Below, piece by piece: positions 24,251 to 36,200 of a DNA stretch of 64,000 bases (the stretch's first letter is position 1; the number at the start of each line of letters is the position of its first letter). A program made the position numbers and the translations under genes. The notes under the pieces were generated by a model. It had not been told where the DNA came from, made no database searches, and saw only the letters and a list, made by a program, of their open reading frames with translations. The stretch spans positions 1-64,000 of the forward strand of contig JAFCMP010000206.1 in NCBI GenBank assembly GCA_017506865.1. Direction: 5' to 3'. Source of the DNA: Tribonema minus (lineage: Eukaryota > Sar > Xanthophyceae > Tribonematales > Tribonemataceae).

Positions 24251-24439
24251 TACATTGTCATGATGATCCTGGGCCCAGGCTGCCAGACTGAGTGCTGACA
24301 GTGTGCCACAGTGGCGGCCTGGCCCAGCAGCACGCGCCTCGCATTGCTGGATGCTGCCGATGCAGCCTGACAGTGTCACCGTGACTGACAGCCTGAGTGT
24401 TACCACCAGGTCCTTTCAAACGTTTGTCGAGGAGAACAA

Positions 24440-24600
24440 ACAAATGGCTTGAACCGTCACGAAGCCGCTTCAAGCCCAGAATCTGATCCAGCAGTGGGGC
24501 AAATCTGGCTTGAACCGTCACGAAGCCCAGATCCAGCAGTGGAACAAATCTGGCTTGAACCGTCACGAAGCCCAGATCCAGCAGTGGAGCAATAATCTGG
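24440..24600 (+). repeat. 45-bp tandem repeat, three units
   Basis: Three consecutive units of GGCTTGAACCGTCACGAAGC followed by CCAGATCCAGCAGTGG. The first unit has an insertion. One plus-strand frame reads GLNRHEAQIQQWNKS per 15-codon unit without a stop. I see no surrounding gene to attach it to, so it may be a plain minisatellite. Confidence 0.7.
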
Positions 24601-25490
24601 GATTAAACAGCCGCTGCGGCAACTTGAAGGTGGAAAACTTTGAAGGCCTCCAACTTCAAGGCCTCAGGCTGGCAAACATGTATACAGCGCAAAAAAAACT
24701 GTGCACCGCACTATTGAGAACATCTCATCAGGAAAATCTACCTCGGAGGTTACCACCAAAAGCTGGCCGAAGACAGTTTTTACAGCATAATGTCAATGAT
24801 TGTATATATTTGTCCAAACAACACACTGTGACGGCATTTGTCAACTGATTACGCTGTGCGACTGCGACTCTGAATACTGTGCAACATTTGCATAAATGCA
24901 CACACCTCTGTGATCGACGGGGAGCCTCTGATGCAGCGAGGAGAGCGTTGGCGAGCCGATGGATGCTATCAAATAGAGGGCAGAGTGACTACCCCGAGGG
25001 ATTCTTGAAGTTTTGCTTGTTGAAGTTTGAAAGTCGTGCGTTTTGTTTATTTCTGTTGACAAGAAGATTGGAGAGGCCTGTGCGCATGTATTGGCCTCGC
25101 AGATCGTCGTCGCGCCAGGCAAGGTAAGCGCCGCACAGCGTGTGAACAGCACAACAGTGTCTGAGCTGCCTACAGGGGAAACCCAGGGAGGACTTTTGCT
25201 GGTGCACATGTCGTGCTCACTTCATTATTGTTGCAACGTGCGATATTTGCACGCACATCATCAGCACAGACCAGAGGACAACAATCCATGCCATCAGGAC
25301 AGATGCCCATCGTCTAGGCAACCAGGGTCAACATGCTATCATCAGAGAGACCAGTTCTGCATGTGTCAGATCATCTCTGCACTGGCTCTGTCACCTCCTC
25401 AGGTACAAGGTGTGAACATCTGGAGCATCCCGTCACCTGGCCGCACACTGTGCCAATCATCCATACGGCCTGAACCGCAACCTTTTTCGC
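24601..25490. other. Upstream region of the DUF3293 gene
   Basis: Open frames on both strands overlap here (for example plus 25043 onward, ending in a possible AAG/GTAAGC donor), but none shows a recognisable domain. The stretch contains TTGAAGTTT words and may hold the promoter and 5' UTR of the DUF3293 gene. Confidence 0.4.
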
Positions 25491-26198
25491 ATGACATCCG
25501 ACGAGTCGCAGCTGCAGCAGCTGTGGGCACAGTCATATGACTGCTGGCCACTGCCGCGCCGACGACCCCTCTATCTGGCGCCGTCGCCCACTGATGCAAT
25601 AGTGCTGGAGTCACCCATTCCTCCCGACATCATCAATGCCAGCACCGAGATATATGGCCTCACGGCCTGGAATCCGCTGGGACAGACGGCGCCTGATGAA
25701 GAAAACCGATCGCAAAACTCGGAGCTCCAGGCCGCTCTTGACGGTTTGCTGAAGAAAACCGTCGTCAGCTGCGGTGGTGATGCCTGTGACAGCGGTCGCA
25801 GCAGTAGCGGCGCTAGCAATGATGGTGGCAGCGGCACCACCTGCAACGGCATCAGCTCCTTCAGTGGTGGCGGCGGCGACGGCGGCAGCGGCAGCGGTGG
25901 TGGCAACAGCAGCAGCAGCGGCGGCGGCGGCACCGGCATGCTGTGGTGGTGCCACTCATTCGGCTTCTCTGCAGCGTGGCGTGAGGACGGCTTCCTGGTG
26001 GCCTTCCCTCGCGGCAGGGGTGACGCGATCGTGGCCGCGCTCGCGCGCAGGTTTCGTCAGGGCGGCGTGCACAAGTACGCGATGGACGACCAGGGGCGCC
26101 TCATGCGGTACACGGTACCCATTCTGCTGAGCAATGTAGATGCGGCCGTGCAGATGGTGCTTATTGAGCAGCCGCCGTTTGACGTGGCGATGCCATAG
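25491..26198 (+). CDS. DUF3293-domain protein, intronless
   Basis: A 235-residue protein of unknown biochemical function. The family hallmark is ITAWNP/LTAWNP followed by Q and a D-x-E-N pair; here residues about 58-75 read LTAWNPLGQTAPDEEN, followed by a helix rich in Leu/Ala. The C-terminal part (about 160-200) has GFLVAFPRG then an Ala/Leu helix and RRFRQGGVHKY, matching the closing strand and helix of DUF3293. Between these halves lies a Gly/Ser/Asn-rich low-complexity insertion of about 55 residues. The ATG at 25491 opens the first Leu/Gln-rich helix; no upstream exon could be convincingly joined. It is the only intronless host gene in the window, and the family is best known from bacteria, so bacterial origin is possible. 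It converges on CFAP69. Confidence 0.75.
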   Translation: MTSDESQLQQLWAQSYDCWPLPRRRPLYLAPSPTDAIVLESPIPPDIINASTEIYGLTAWNPLGQTAPDEENRSQNSELQAALDGLLKKTVVSCGGDACDSGRSSSGASNDGGSGTTCNGISSFSGGGGDGGSGSGGGNSSSSGGGGTGMLWWCHSFGFSAAWREDGFLVAFPRGRGDAIVAALARRFRQGGVHKYAMDDQGRLMRYTVPILLSNVDAAVQMVLIEQPPFDVAMP

Positions 26199-27212
26199 CG
26201 GCGGCATCGCGGCGGGGTGGCAGCAGCAGCGGCGGAGTGCATGGCTGGGCTAGGTGATGGTCCACCGTGGCCAAAGCTGACAGCTGAGCGATCGGCTGCG
26301 CATTTTGTGGGAGCCACGTTTGGCTGCAATGAATCCTCACAAAATAAGCAGCACATTGTGTGTGCAAGTGATATTTGGTGAGCTGTAGCTGAGCTATGGG
26401 CTAGGCGCTGCGGCACCAACCAGCACAAGTTCCCTGACGTATATGCAGCATAAACACATGAGGAGCGAAACAGCATAGGCTAAGACATCCAGGTGTAAAT
26501 TCTTGCGCGCATTGCGCCATTGGATATAGGTGCAGGCGCATGTCGATGTTCTTCAAACCGCTATGTGGCAGTACAGCAAAGCGAGGCGGGCGCTAGCATA
26601 GTTGGGGGGGGGGGGGGTGTATACTATATAGTACTATAAGAGGTCTTGCATGTTCTTTAGAACATGCAGCAGCACGCCCTTTTTGAGGCGCTCAATGAGC
26701 ACACAGCACCTTATCGCTTGCTGCAACAGGTTCAAGTACGTCACGGGTATGCTGCATGTACCTGCAGCATGCGTTTTCGTTGTATCCGGCTGCCTGACAT
26801 GTCAATCACAATTCGATGCTTTTGGATATGTGAATATCATCTTTAAGCCCGGGCAGGTGGCCAGCTCCTTTGTGCATGCATGTGATGCAGCTGAGACTCG
26901 AGCACTGGCAGCTATTGGATTGTTGACAGCACTACGGCTTTTCACCCCAGGCGGGGATTGGCCAACTTTGTGAAAATGGCGTACAGTCGCTGCTCACTGC
27001 ATCTAGCGCAGTCAATTCTGCTGCGTTGACGCATAGTTTCACTGAATTGCCACTTGATTTTATTGTTTTGATGCAAATGACAAAATGCAAGAGAGTCAAT
27101 GCACATGGGCAGCTGTAGCCAAGGCACCACTTTTTGGCTCATTAGTTTCATTGGTGCCTCTGCGTGCTTGCACAAGCGCCACCTGGCACACTGGCGGCTG
27201 ATGCTGAGCTGT
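26199..27212. other. Convergent 3' intergenic region
   Basis: Lies between the stop of the DUF3293 gene and the stop of CFAP69. It holds a poly-G run at about 26605-26617 followed by a TATACTATATAGTACTATA near-palindrome. No gene recognised. Confidence 0.5.
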
Positions 27213-30200
27213 TTACATTGCGATAGCAGCGACTGGCGCTGCGGCAGCTGCAGCGGTTGCGCGCTTTGCCGCAATCTTGCGCTTGAGTGTGCCCGCTGGG
27301 CTAGTTGCCACCTTGATCACAGCCTGCCGTGCCTGCGGTGCACCAAGCGCGGCAAGGACAGCTGAGTCGGCGCTACATGCTTTGAACTAGTGTCTGGTTG
27401 AGACAGCTCAGCCAATCTGTCAGCACAGTGAACACCGGGTACTGCAGTGACAAAACGGCGACCACCCTCAACGAATACGCCAGCATAGGTGCCACAGTGA
27501 ACATCGCCCACTCTGCACATTGCTGCACGTTCTGCATTGAGTTGATGGCCAGCATGCAGCTGGTTTGGGCACAGACACAGAGAACACTATTAGGTGATGA
27601 AAGCAGAGACGTAGCGACTTTGTCCCTGAAAAAAGAGTCAGGTACCACTCAGGTACCGCCATGTCTGCATGGGCCTTTGCGCCAGTTGGTGTTGTTCGTG
27701 CATTGCCTTGCGAGCCGGAACCACTTGTCCTGACACTCTCTTCTATAATTGTCCTCAAACCCCCTCCCCTCCTGCAGGGGATCAAGTTATGCCGAGCACC
27801 TGTAGCTCTGCTTCGACTTCTCATCCACGCGCATCCACACCTACACCCCACTAATTGATCCACGCGCGCACACACCTCCTGATCCCTCTGGTGCAGGATC
27901 GAGTCGAACAGCTCCTGCTCCTGCCGCCGCGCTTCCTGCAGGCGCAGCTCGTGAAGCTGCAGCTGCTGCCGCCGCACCTCTGCAGCCTGCTCTGCGCACA
28001 CGCCAATGTGCCTCTCCAGCGTCTTTGCGTCTGCCGCAATGGGCTTGACAGCGTCGTCGGCCAGCTCCTGCAGCACCCTGAGCCAGGCGTCGCCAATGCG
28101 GAATCTGTCGGCGAGGGGGGCACAGATGTGAGTGCGTCAGTTGGAGTTGCCAATGGGGGATGGTGACTTTGTCAGTTGCAGGTGGCCAAGGGGTAGCGGT
28201 GGTGAACATGTCAGTTAAATGTGGTGCGGGGGTGGCCAGCGTGTCCTGGACCATTCAACAGCTTGCAGCTGGCACCTGTTGTCATTGATGAATTGCTCGA
28301 GGATCCTTTCCTTCTGTCTGAGGCTTCCCGGTTGTTGTTCATGGATTCGCGGGGTGCCGCTGCCTGCACTTTGGCGGACGATGCTGGCCTGATTGCCTCA
28401 ATGAAACCTTGTGTGGCCACCAACTCAGGCACCTCTGCTGCAAAACAGGAGCGATGGGCATGCCAAGTCTCATGCCTTGCTTCTAATGCCAGCTGCTCAA
28501 TTGTTATGGTACACGCAGGTAAATGCATAAACAGGCTCTCTCACGTCCATGCATGCCCAGTTCAAAACAAGCCCGGAACCAGGCAGCTACATGGTGAATA
28601 ATGCACAGACAGCAGCTTGGTGCCTCTTCAGCCGTGAAAATGTCATCCATATTTGCACCGAGTAGGACATGCAGCAGCAGCCACAACTGCGCTTGCCTGT
28701 GATAGTTGATAGCCATGTGCATGGCTTGCTGCTGCTCTGGCGTCAGCGCTGCCGCCTGCGGCTCCGCAGAGGCAGCCGTGCTGTCTCCGTCGCCGCCTTC
28801 CGGCAGCACCAGCTGAACGATGGTGTGTATCTGTTCGAGACAATGATGGTTTGCGCAATGATGCAAGGGTCAGAGATTATGATACTTCTAAAAATGGTGA
28901 GACGCTGTGGTATGCCATGCGCGCGGTGCAAGCGGGCCGTGTCTCGTGAAACGCGCGTCAGTACTCCCAAAAATGGCGTGCGTTGAATGAAATGCCCCGA
29001 TGCGCGTGATGGGTTTTTGAGCAATGTGGCGTGCCAGTAAATGAGGTTCTGACAGCGACGTGGTGTTTGGCTCAGCGAAAGCAAAAAGCAAGAGTGGTGG
29101 TCTGCGGCACTTGACCAGGATCACACCTACAGACCACGACAGAGAAAGCTAGGCTGGTGAGGTAGGAAAACTAGGTAGCGCTTGAACGGTGGTGATCCAC
29201 CTAAATGGCAACTCGTCGCACTTTTACAATGTCACCAAAGGCAGCACATTATCACCGCAGCGTCATGATATGCGGCGCTTGCGCATGGATACGCTGGCGC
29301 TGACATCCTGCTAGTCGGCTGATGCGCTTCGGAGCAGTGCTGCGCTCTGTTATGCCAGGCAGCTGGTCCGATGAATGGAAGAGTTGAATCATTCTGCATT
29401 GCTAGGAACTACTACTAAGTACTTCTGTGTCCGAAAGCGCGCGAGGGCATATTCGCTACTCGCTAATGCCAAGCACGCTCTTTCTTCTGTTGCACCAGCC
29501 TTGTACTCACCTCAACAAGCGAAATGCAAAAAAAAAACCTTCGTAGCTGACAAGTGCCAATCTACCTTCATACATATTTGAAGTATATTCTACTTTAAAA
29601 AAGGAAGTACGAGATGAGCTGCAACGGTAGTTCACATCTCAAAGCAATCACGCATTGCATCACCGAACTCAATGTTCGCGCTTGCATACCTTGGCTCTGA
29701 GATCTTGCCGGTCTGCGATGCGCTGCAGAGCGCTGCTGCGCGCTGTGGCGGAGAACAGGCTGGCAACGTCGTCCGGGAGCGCATCTGCAGCGGGCGCGCT
29801 GACGTCTGGCGCGGGTTGCTGTCAGAAAAGGATGACGCACAAAAAAACAACCGTACAGCCTTGTCAGTTCATGACACCCCGCATGGTAATGCATTGGTGT
29901 AGGGGTGGGGGGTGGGTAAAGGTGGGAGTTTAATTTAGGGTTAGGCTAGGGATGAGCGATGCCTGATGCATACATTCAATTGAGCGCGCCCTGTCGAGTG
30001 CGGTGCTGCTCACAGTGCCGGCCTTGAAATGAGGGCTAGCCAATGTCACCACATGCTAATGCAGTACACAGCGTGCAAGTGCGCCGAGCAATCAGACGCC
30101 ATGAAACTGTTACTGTAGTCGTGCAATGGAAGCGGCAATAAATATCAAAAACATGACTTTGACAAAACCAGTCCTTGACTTGACGTGAATGAGGTCGTGC

Positions 30201-33200
30201 GACTGAAGGCAGGCTTCTGGAACCACCAGTATGTGGCTCAACATAGCGATGCAGCTGACGCCATTGTCACATATGTTGTCCAATGTGTGTAGCTGCATGG
30301 CAGATTTGCGAGCACTGCATAAAGCCCGCAGCCAAGTCCATCAAAGCGCAGATGTCCAGGCTCTGCATTTGCTCTGCACTTGTGTTGCGCACATTTGCCA
30401 ACCCATCAGGTACCCACCAAACTGCATGCGTGCCGCAAATGAGCAAACTACACTGTGGGCATCAATCGACCCTCTGATGCTCACAAATTGGCCTATTGCA
30501 TCCCTAACCCTCGGCCTAACCCCCACCCCAGCCCTAACCCCGACTCTACCCCTACCACTTACATGCGCTGCAGCAGAGCAGAGCGAAGCACCCAGAGATT
30601 GCTGTCCAGTCTCGTCCGTGCTGCCTGCAGGAAGCTGCTGTTGCTGTGCGCAGTGCTGCTGCTGCTGCTCGGGATGCTGCGGCCCGAGGGGGCGTGCGAG
30701 ATCGTGTATGACGCCCTCTGGCCTGGTCACCCCCAGCCGTTCCTCTTCCTCCATCCACAATTGCATTAATAGCTGCGTGCACGCACGTGACGTGTAAAAA
30801 CTGCGGTGAGCACCACTGTTTGAGCTTTACAGTGTGCAGCCGCACGAGCGGCTAGTAGTTGCACACGTGTATGCGCACAAACTGCAGCAAGCGCTGCCAT
30901 GTGAACATTGAAATGTGAAGCTCGCTGCATCACTTCATCTTGTTGCGAGCGACCATCCTGAAGGATGTGCCTGTAGCGCAGTCGATTCCGGGGTGCCTGG
31001 AGCGCAGATATGTCCAACAAGCTAATACCACAATCAATGGTTGGCATGAAGTCTATGTGAAATGAATCCGCCTGCATATGCCATGTTGCGCGGCAGCAGA
31101 CGCTGCAACAGCAGAGGCTGCTTCGTTGCTGGCAATGGAAATATACTTTGAAATATACTTCAACAAATTATCTAATGAACGGAGCCGGCCCCTTTGCACC
31201 ATAACGTTTTGCAGTTGCGTTTTGCAATTCTGTGTATGCCTAGTGGTCTACCAAAGTCCAATTCGCACCACTTCCTTCTCTGATGCGCAGCTGCAACAGC
31301 AATTTCCATCCTTAGAGGATACTGTAGGTGATGAGATGAATATCTAGTTTCACGGCCGCACACCGACCTGCGCAATGGTGAGCATGCCGCTGTCGCTGCG
31401 CCACGCGCGCGCGTACGCGCGCGCGCGCTTGTTGCCCAGCAGATCCGCCGCCAGCGCCGCCGCCTGGTGGCGCATTGCCGGCGGGCACACCTCCAGCAGG
31501 TCCAGCAGGGCATCCAGTCCCTGCAGCATCAAGTCACAGCAATGCAAACTTCAGTATGTGCTGGTGATGCGCCGCCAAGTCATACCGGCAAGAAGCAGCC
31601 TGGACTTCAGCAACGCGCCGCAAATTGAACTTGTGGTGGGCAGAGTTTCTGACCGGTCCATGCCGCTGCATCTCCAGCCACATGGAAAAAAAAATTGGTG
31701 CGCACTGGTTCACGCCACTCTCATCCGCTTCTGCGTTGTCCCAGCCATAAAATGATTCTTTGGCACATACCTCGTGCTGCAGAAATCTCGCTTCCGTGCG
31801 CCTGTTGCCCACAATCGCCTCGCGTATGCACGTCATGGCCAGCACCACCAGCGGCTCCACCTGCTCTGCGGCACTGGCGCATGCCGCGGCGCCGCCTCCG
31901 CCGCCGCTGTCAACAGCGACGTCGCATGGGCTGCTGCCGCTGCAGATGCTTGCAGTGCTGTGGGCGATGTTGCCCGCGATTGGCTGCGGGAAAGGGGGGG
32001 GGGGCATCAACCAAGTTGGACTTGTTAGCACATGGCAGAGAGTGCTCACGCATATCACACGACCACTGCGCAACAGCAAGTGACGCAAAGTGTCTGGAGC
32101 CTGACTCTGTCTTAACCTAGCTGTAACCCTCCCCCTCACCCTGACTGCTAGAGTCAGCACTCCCAGTGAGTTGTGTACCCAGGTTGATCAAGCCTTGCAA
32201 GGCTGGAGTGACTTGACGGCAATCAACACGTTTTGCAAGCAAGCCAGTGCTGAAACAAAGGCATTTGATAGTGGACAATAAGATCGCAGGGGAGCACAAG
32301 GGTATGTGCATCGGGGCCATCAATGACAGCGGCGACCGGTTGTGACGTAGAACTTAACAAAAGCTGGGGGCTGGTGGATGGGAATCAATGCAAGTTGCAC
32401 AAAGTCGAAGCTGCACGGGCACATAGGGCATCAATACAGCGCAACACGCAACTAAAGACGTGTGTGTCACCGTGGTGGGGAAAACATGTTCCTCGTGAAG
32501 ATTGCATGGCCCTCACTGTGCGCCACACGCACGGAGGGGTGGAAGGACTCGCAGAAATGCAGCAAGCTCCGTCCACGTGAGCCAAGTTGTTGCTGCACAT
32601 CTATGAGAGACTGCTCTCAAACTGTGTGTGATGTGCGCATCCATGCATGTACACATGCATATATTTACCTGCCATACTTCCTTGCGCACTACGCTTTGCG
32701 CGCAAGCAACCTGGATGTGCACGCCGCACATACAGTAACTCTGAAGGGAGGCGGCGCTTGTAAATTCACATCGCTCTCATGTAGACACAGGTGTCCTGCA
32801 GCTGCATTAACGCAGGCGGACTTTTTACTTGTCTGCACTTCTTCGGCCGCCACTACGCTGTTGTCCCAGCCAGTTCAGCATGCGTACATGCATACCTGTC
32901 TGCGCTTGCCGGCAGCCACGGCGCGCCCCTGCCTGTCGCAGTAGTGCCGCAGGTGCGCCGCCAGCACGGAGGCGCCATCGGCCTCGCGGAAAGCATCCTG
33001 CATACAGTTGGCGAAGGGGTACGGTTAGGCTTAGGGTGACGGTTAGGGGTTGAATTACAGAAAGAGCTATGGTGCAGGATACTAAGACACGGTCTGGACC
33101 GTGAACTGCGCAGCGACGTTTTGCCGTGCTTTCAGTGCGGTACGCCTCTAGTGTACCAATGTACATCCAAAATTCAGGTTGCAGTGGTTCCAAGACACAA

Positions 33201-36200
33201 TGGATTCAACACCAAGAGCCAGCGACAGTGCACAGAGAGGTGGGAGTGGTGGCCAATGAAATCGTGCTGAAACGTACAAGACCAGGGCTCCTGTGACCAT
33301 GACAACACCACACACACGCCAGCCAACACTTGAAGTACACATGCTCAACTCATTCGTAAATTTGGCCGTCTGAGCGCGCGCTGTCGGCATTGCGGTGCAA
33401 AGAGCGCTCTGGTGAGGCGATAGGCATCACAGCAAGCTTGGAGTTCTCAGCGAAACCACTAGTGCGCTACCAAATGAGCTAGATGGCGTATGTAACACAG
33501 GTGCTGACACTGGAGACACATCACTGCCAGCGCTAAGCACATGGATGGTACCCGCCCGTGCAAGAGACGGCCGCTAGAATGGAGCAGTGAGCATTGCCAC
33601 TTTTGAGCCCTTCTACACTGAACAGTGCAAATCTGAAGTTCAGCCTAATGCTGGCGATCAGCGCTCTCGCTGAGATGTCTCAAGCGGTACATATTTTGTC
33701 AAGTCACATATAGTGCTATGACGCGCGCTGTTGAAGTCTGCACTGTTCTCGCGTGCGCATGATCGTCATGTGGGTTGAAACAACGAGTCGCCCTGAACAC
33801 CGGTCGTGTGCTCACTGCGTTGTGCTAGCTTGCAAGGGGCAAACACAACACATGGGGCAACTGCAATCCCCGCTTCACAGTCGCCGGGTGCCGCACCTGA
33901 TTGGCCGGCGAACCGCTGCACAGCTTGGTGAGGCACACCAGGCAGGCCATCCGCATGCTGGCACTGGCCTCGGACTCCAGGCGGCGCAGCATGACGTCCA
34001 CCTGCACCGTGGCAATGCTGAGCGTAAGGTGCCGCACTCAGTGACCCAAATAAATATAAACATATTCCTAGCGCTACATCCCCAATGCGCTTGATCAGTT
34101 TGGCCGGGCGACGCATCGGCCGATGCCACTTGCAATCATTCAGCTCAGTGCAAAGCGCCAGGGCGATCAAAACGGGTGTTGAATGCCACTAAATTGCCTG
34201 CTGGCGACAGCAGCTACTATATTCAATGCACCAGGATACGTTACAGTGAATGCCTGTCAGGCTTACTGAATCAGGACACAATGGCAGAAAATACTCTCTT
34301 GCAGTGGCAGTGCTTGTTGCAGAACTGCTTTTGAGTAGTGCGCAAGTAGGGAGGCTCACATGCAAGCTACCCGTTGATCGCCAATGGCGGGGGTGCATGC
34401 TCATGCACAAGTTGAGCTGAAGTCCTCAGGCTGCTGCAAATGGCGACTCCAGCTGCCGCATCGCGACGTCTACGCATGCCACTGACGCGTGCGGCGGCAG
34501 GCGCGCCATGGTCAGCACCATACAATTCATGGGAAAAAAACATATTCATCGTCCATCACATGTATATGAAGGTCCACAGCGCTCACCGCATTGAGTTGTC
34601 CAAGGCCGTCCTGGAGGCCGGGCAGGCCGGCAACTGCCGCCAAGACCATCATGGCGCCCTGCAAGAGGGCGCGCAGGAGGCAGCGGCAACCACGGTCATG
34701 CGGTGGGCAAGCTTCAACTACAAGCGGCACCAGCTCTGAGGTGCAAGTCGTACGACAGCATGCTTTGAAGTGTAAAGTGCACACCAAACATGATACAGCA
34801 TCTCTTATGACACCACAGAAAGTCATGCAATGCCTTCATGTCCCACCAGCACAGTACTCCAATTGCCAGCATGGTACTCTATCTGCAGCTAAGCTCTGCG
34901 TCGCCTTTGTGTCTCCACACCGTTCTCCTTAAAAATGAATTTTTGCGCAAGGGGTGCGGGAAACTTCAGACAATTACCACAACGCCAGGTGCCCCACCTT
35001 TGCCAGGCCACAATTGAAAGCGGTGGCGCTGTCGCTTGCGTCCTTTACTGGAGACGTGCTGAGCCCTAGCCCTACGGTTGCGGTGGCAGCGCTCCGCTCG
35101 AGACACCGCATCAGCACCACGTGACCGCCGAGGGCCGTGAACTGAGCGCTGAGGCGCGGCGCCAGTAACAGCAGCGCGCCCAGGGCCCTCGCCTGCGCTC
35201 AAATAGGGTTAGGGTAGAGGGTCAGTTCAGGGTCAGAGTTGAAATGAGTGTTAGGGTCAGTTCAAGGGAATGAGAATGAGGGTGAATGTCATGTGAGATG
35301 TAGGGGTCAGATGAGGGTTAGGATAAGGGTCAGGGTTTCGGGTTGAAAGTGAGAATTCGGGTTGGGGTTCGGATGATAATCCTTGCCCGCAGGCACAGCG
35401 ACAGCGGTACATGCGAACTCGCCCTAGACTTGGAAGCATGCAAACTTGCCCCAGACCTAGAAGTACATGCTGTGAGGACTCAAACCGCATTGTGGGACGC
35501 ACGACGCACACGCCTATGCTCACGACTGGCGGCGTGGGATGCGTGTGGACAGCCTGGCTGCGGCAACAACTGTCACATGCTTAAATGTCAGTGCAAGGGT
35601 GGCACATGTGCCAGCAGTTTGCCCAGCGCTCGCGCAAGTGGAGGCGCGCAGCGCCGCACGGTGATCGTTCAGGTGTTGCCGCAGGTCAGTGCTCAGCGGC
35701 GCATGACATCATGACGAGCGCTGCCGCCTTGCCCTCGACAACTGTTCTCGACTCATGGTTTGTGCACGCGCAATGGGTGTCACATTCACACTTGTCGCTA
35801 AACAGTACAGTACGCCGTGCTGGACGGTACGTGCCAGGACTCGGAGAATGAAATTTTTCATGGAGCTTCAGAGGATGCAGCGTACTCGTGCTCAGCAGCA
35901 CGTGTGCCATCACGAGCAGTAGCTCGGCTCGTCAGGACCCAGACTTGGGCTTACACTCAGACTCGTCAATGACCCGCCTACAGAGTACATCGTGCTCAGT
36001 GGCACGGGCGCCATGGCAAGCGGCAGCGCGACGTGCCCGGACCCAGGCTCATACTTATATTCAGACTTGTCCATTTGACTTGCCTGTAGGATGCACAGCG
36101 TGCTCAGCGACACGCGCGTCATGGCGAGCGGTTGCGAGGCGCGCTCGGACCCAGACTCACACTTATACTCAGACTTATCCATTTGACTTGTTTGTAGAGT

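Larger units (their letters stand above)
14907..24420. other. Lower-GC island without recognisable genes, rich in inverted repeats
   Basis: Base composition drops sharply compared with the flanking genes. The sequence is built from recurring short words and their reverse complements: AACTTCAA/TTGAAGTT, ACTAGTAGT, CATCATGATG, CTGAGTCAC and GCCAGTGGCAG. Several discrete inverted-repeat elements are listed separately. A 136-codon open frame on the minus strand at 16111-16521 lies in a slightly GC-richer patch, but I recognise no domain in it. It separates the 5' end of the BAH gene from the DUF3293 gene. Confidence 0.7.
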
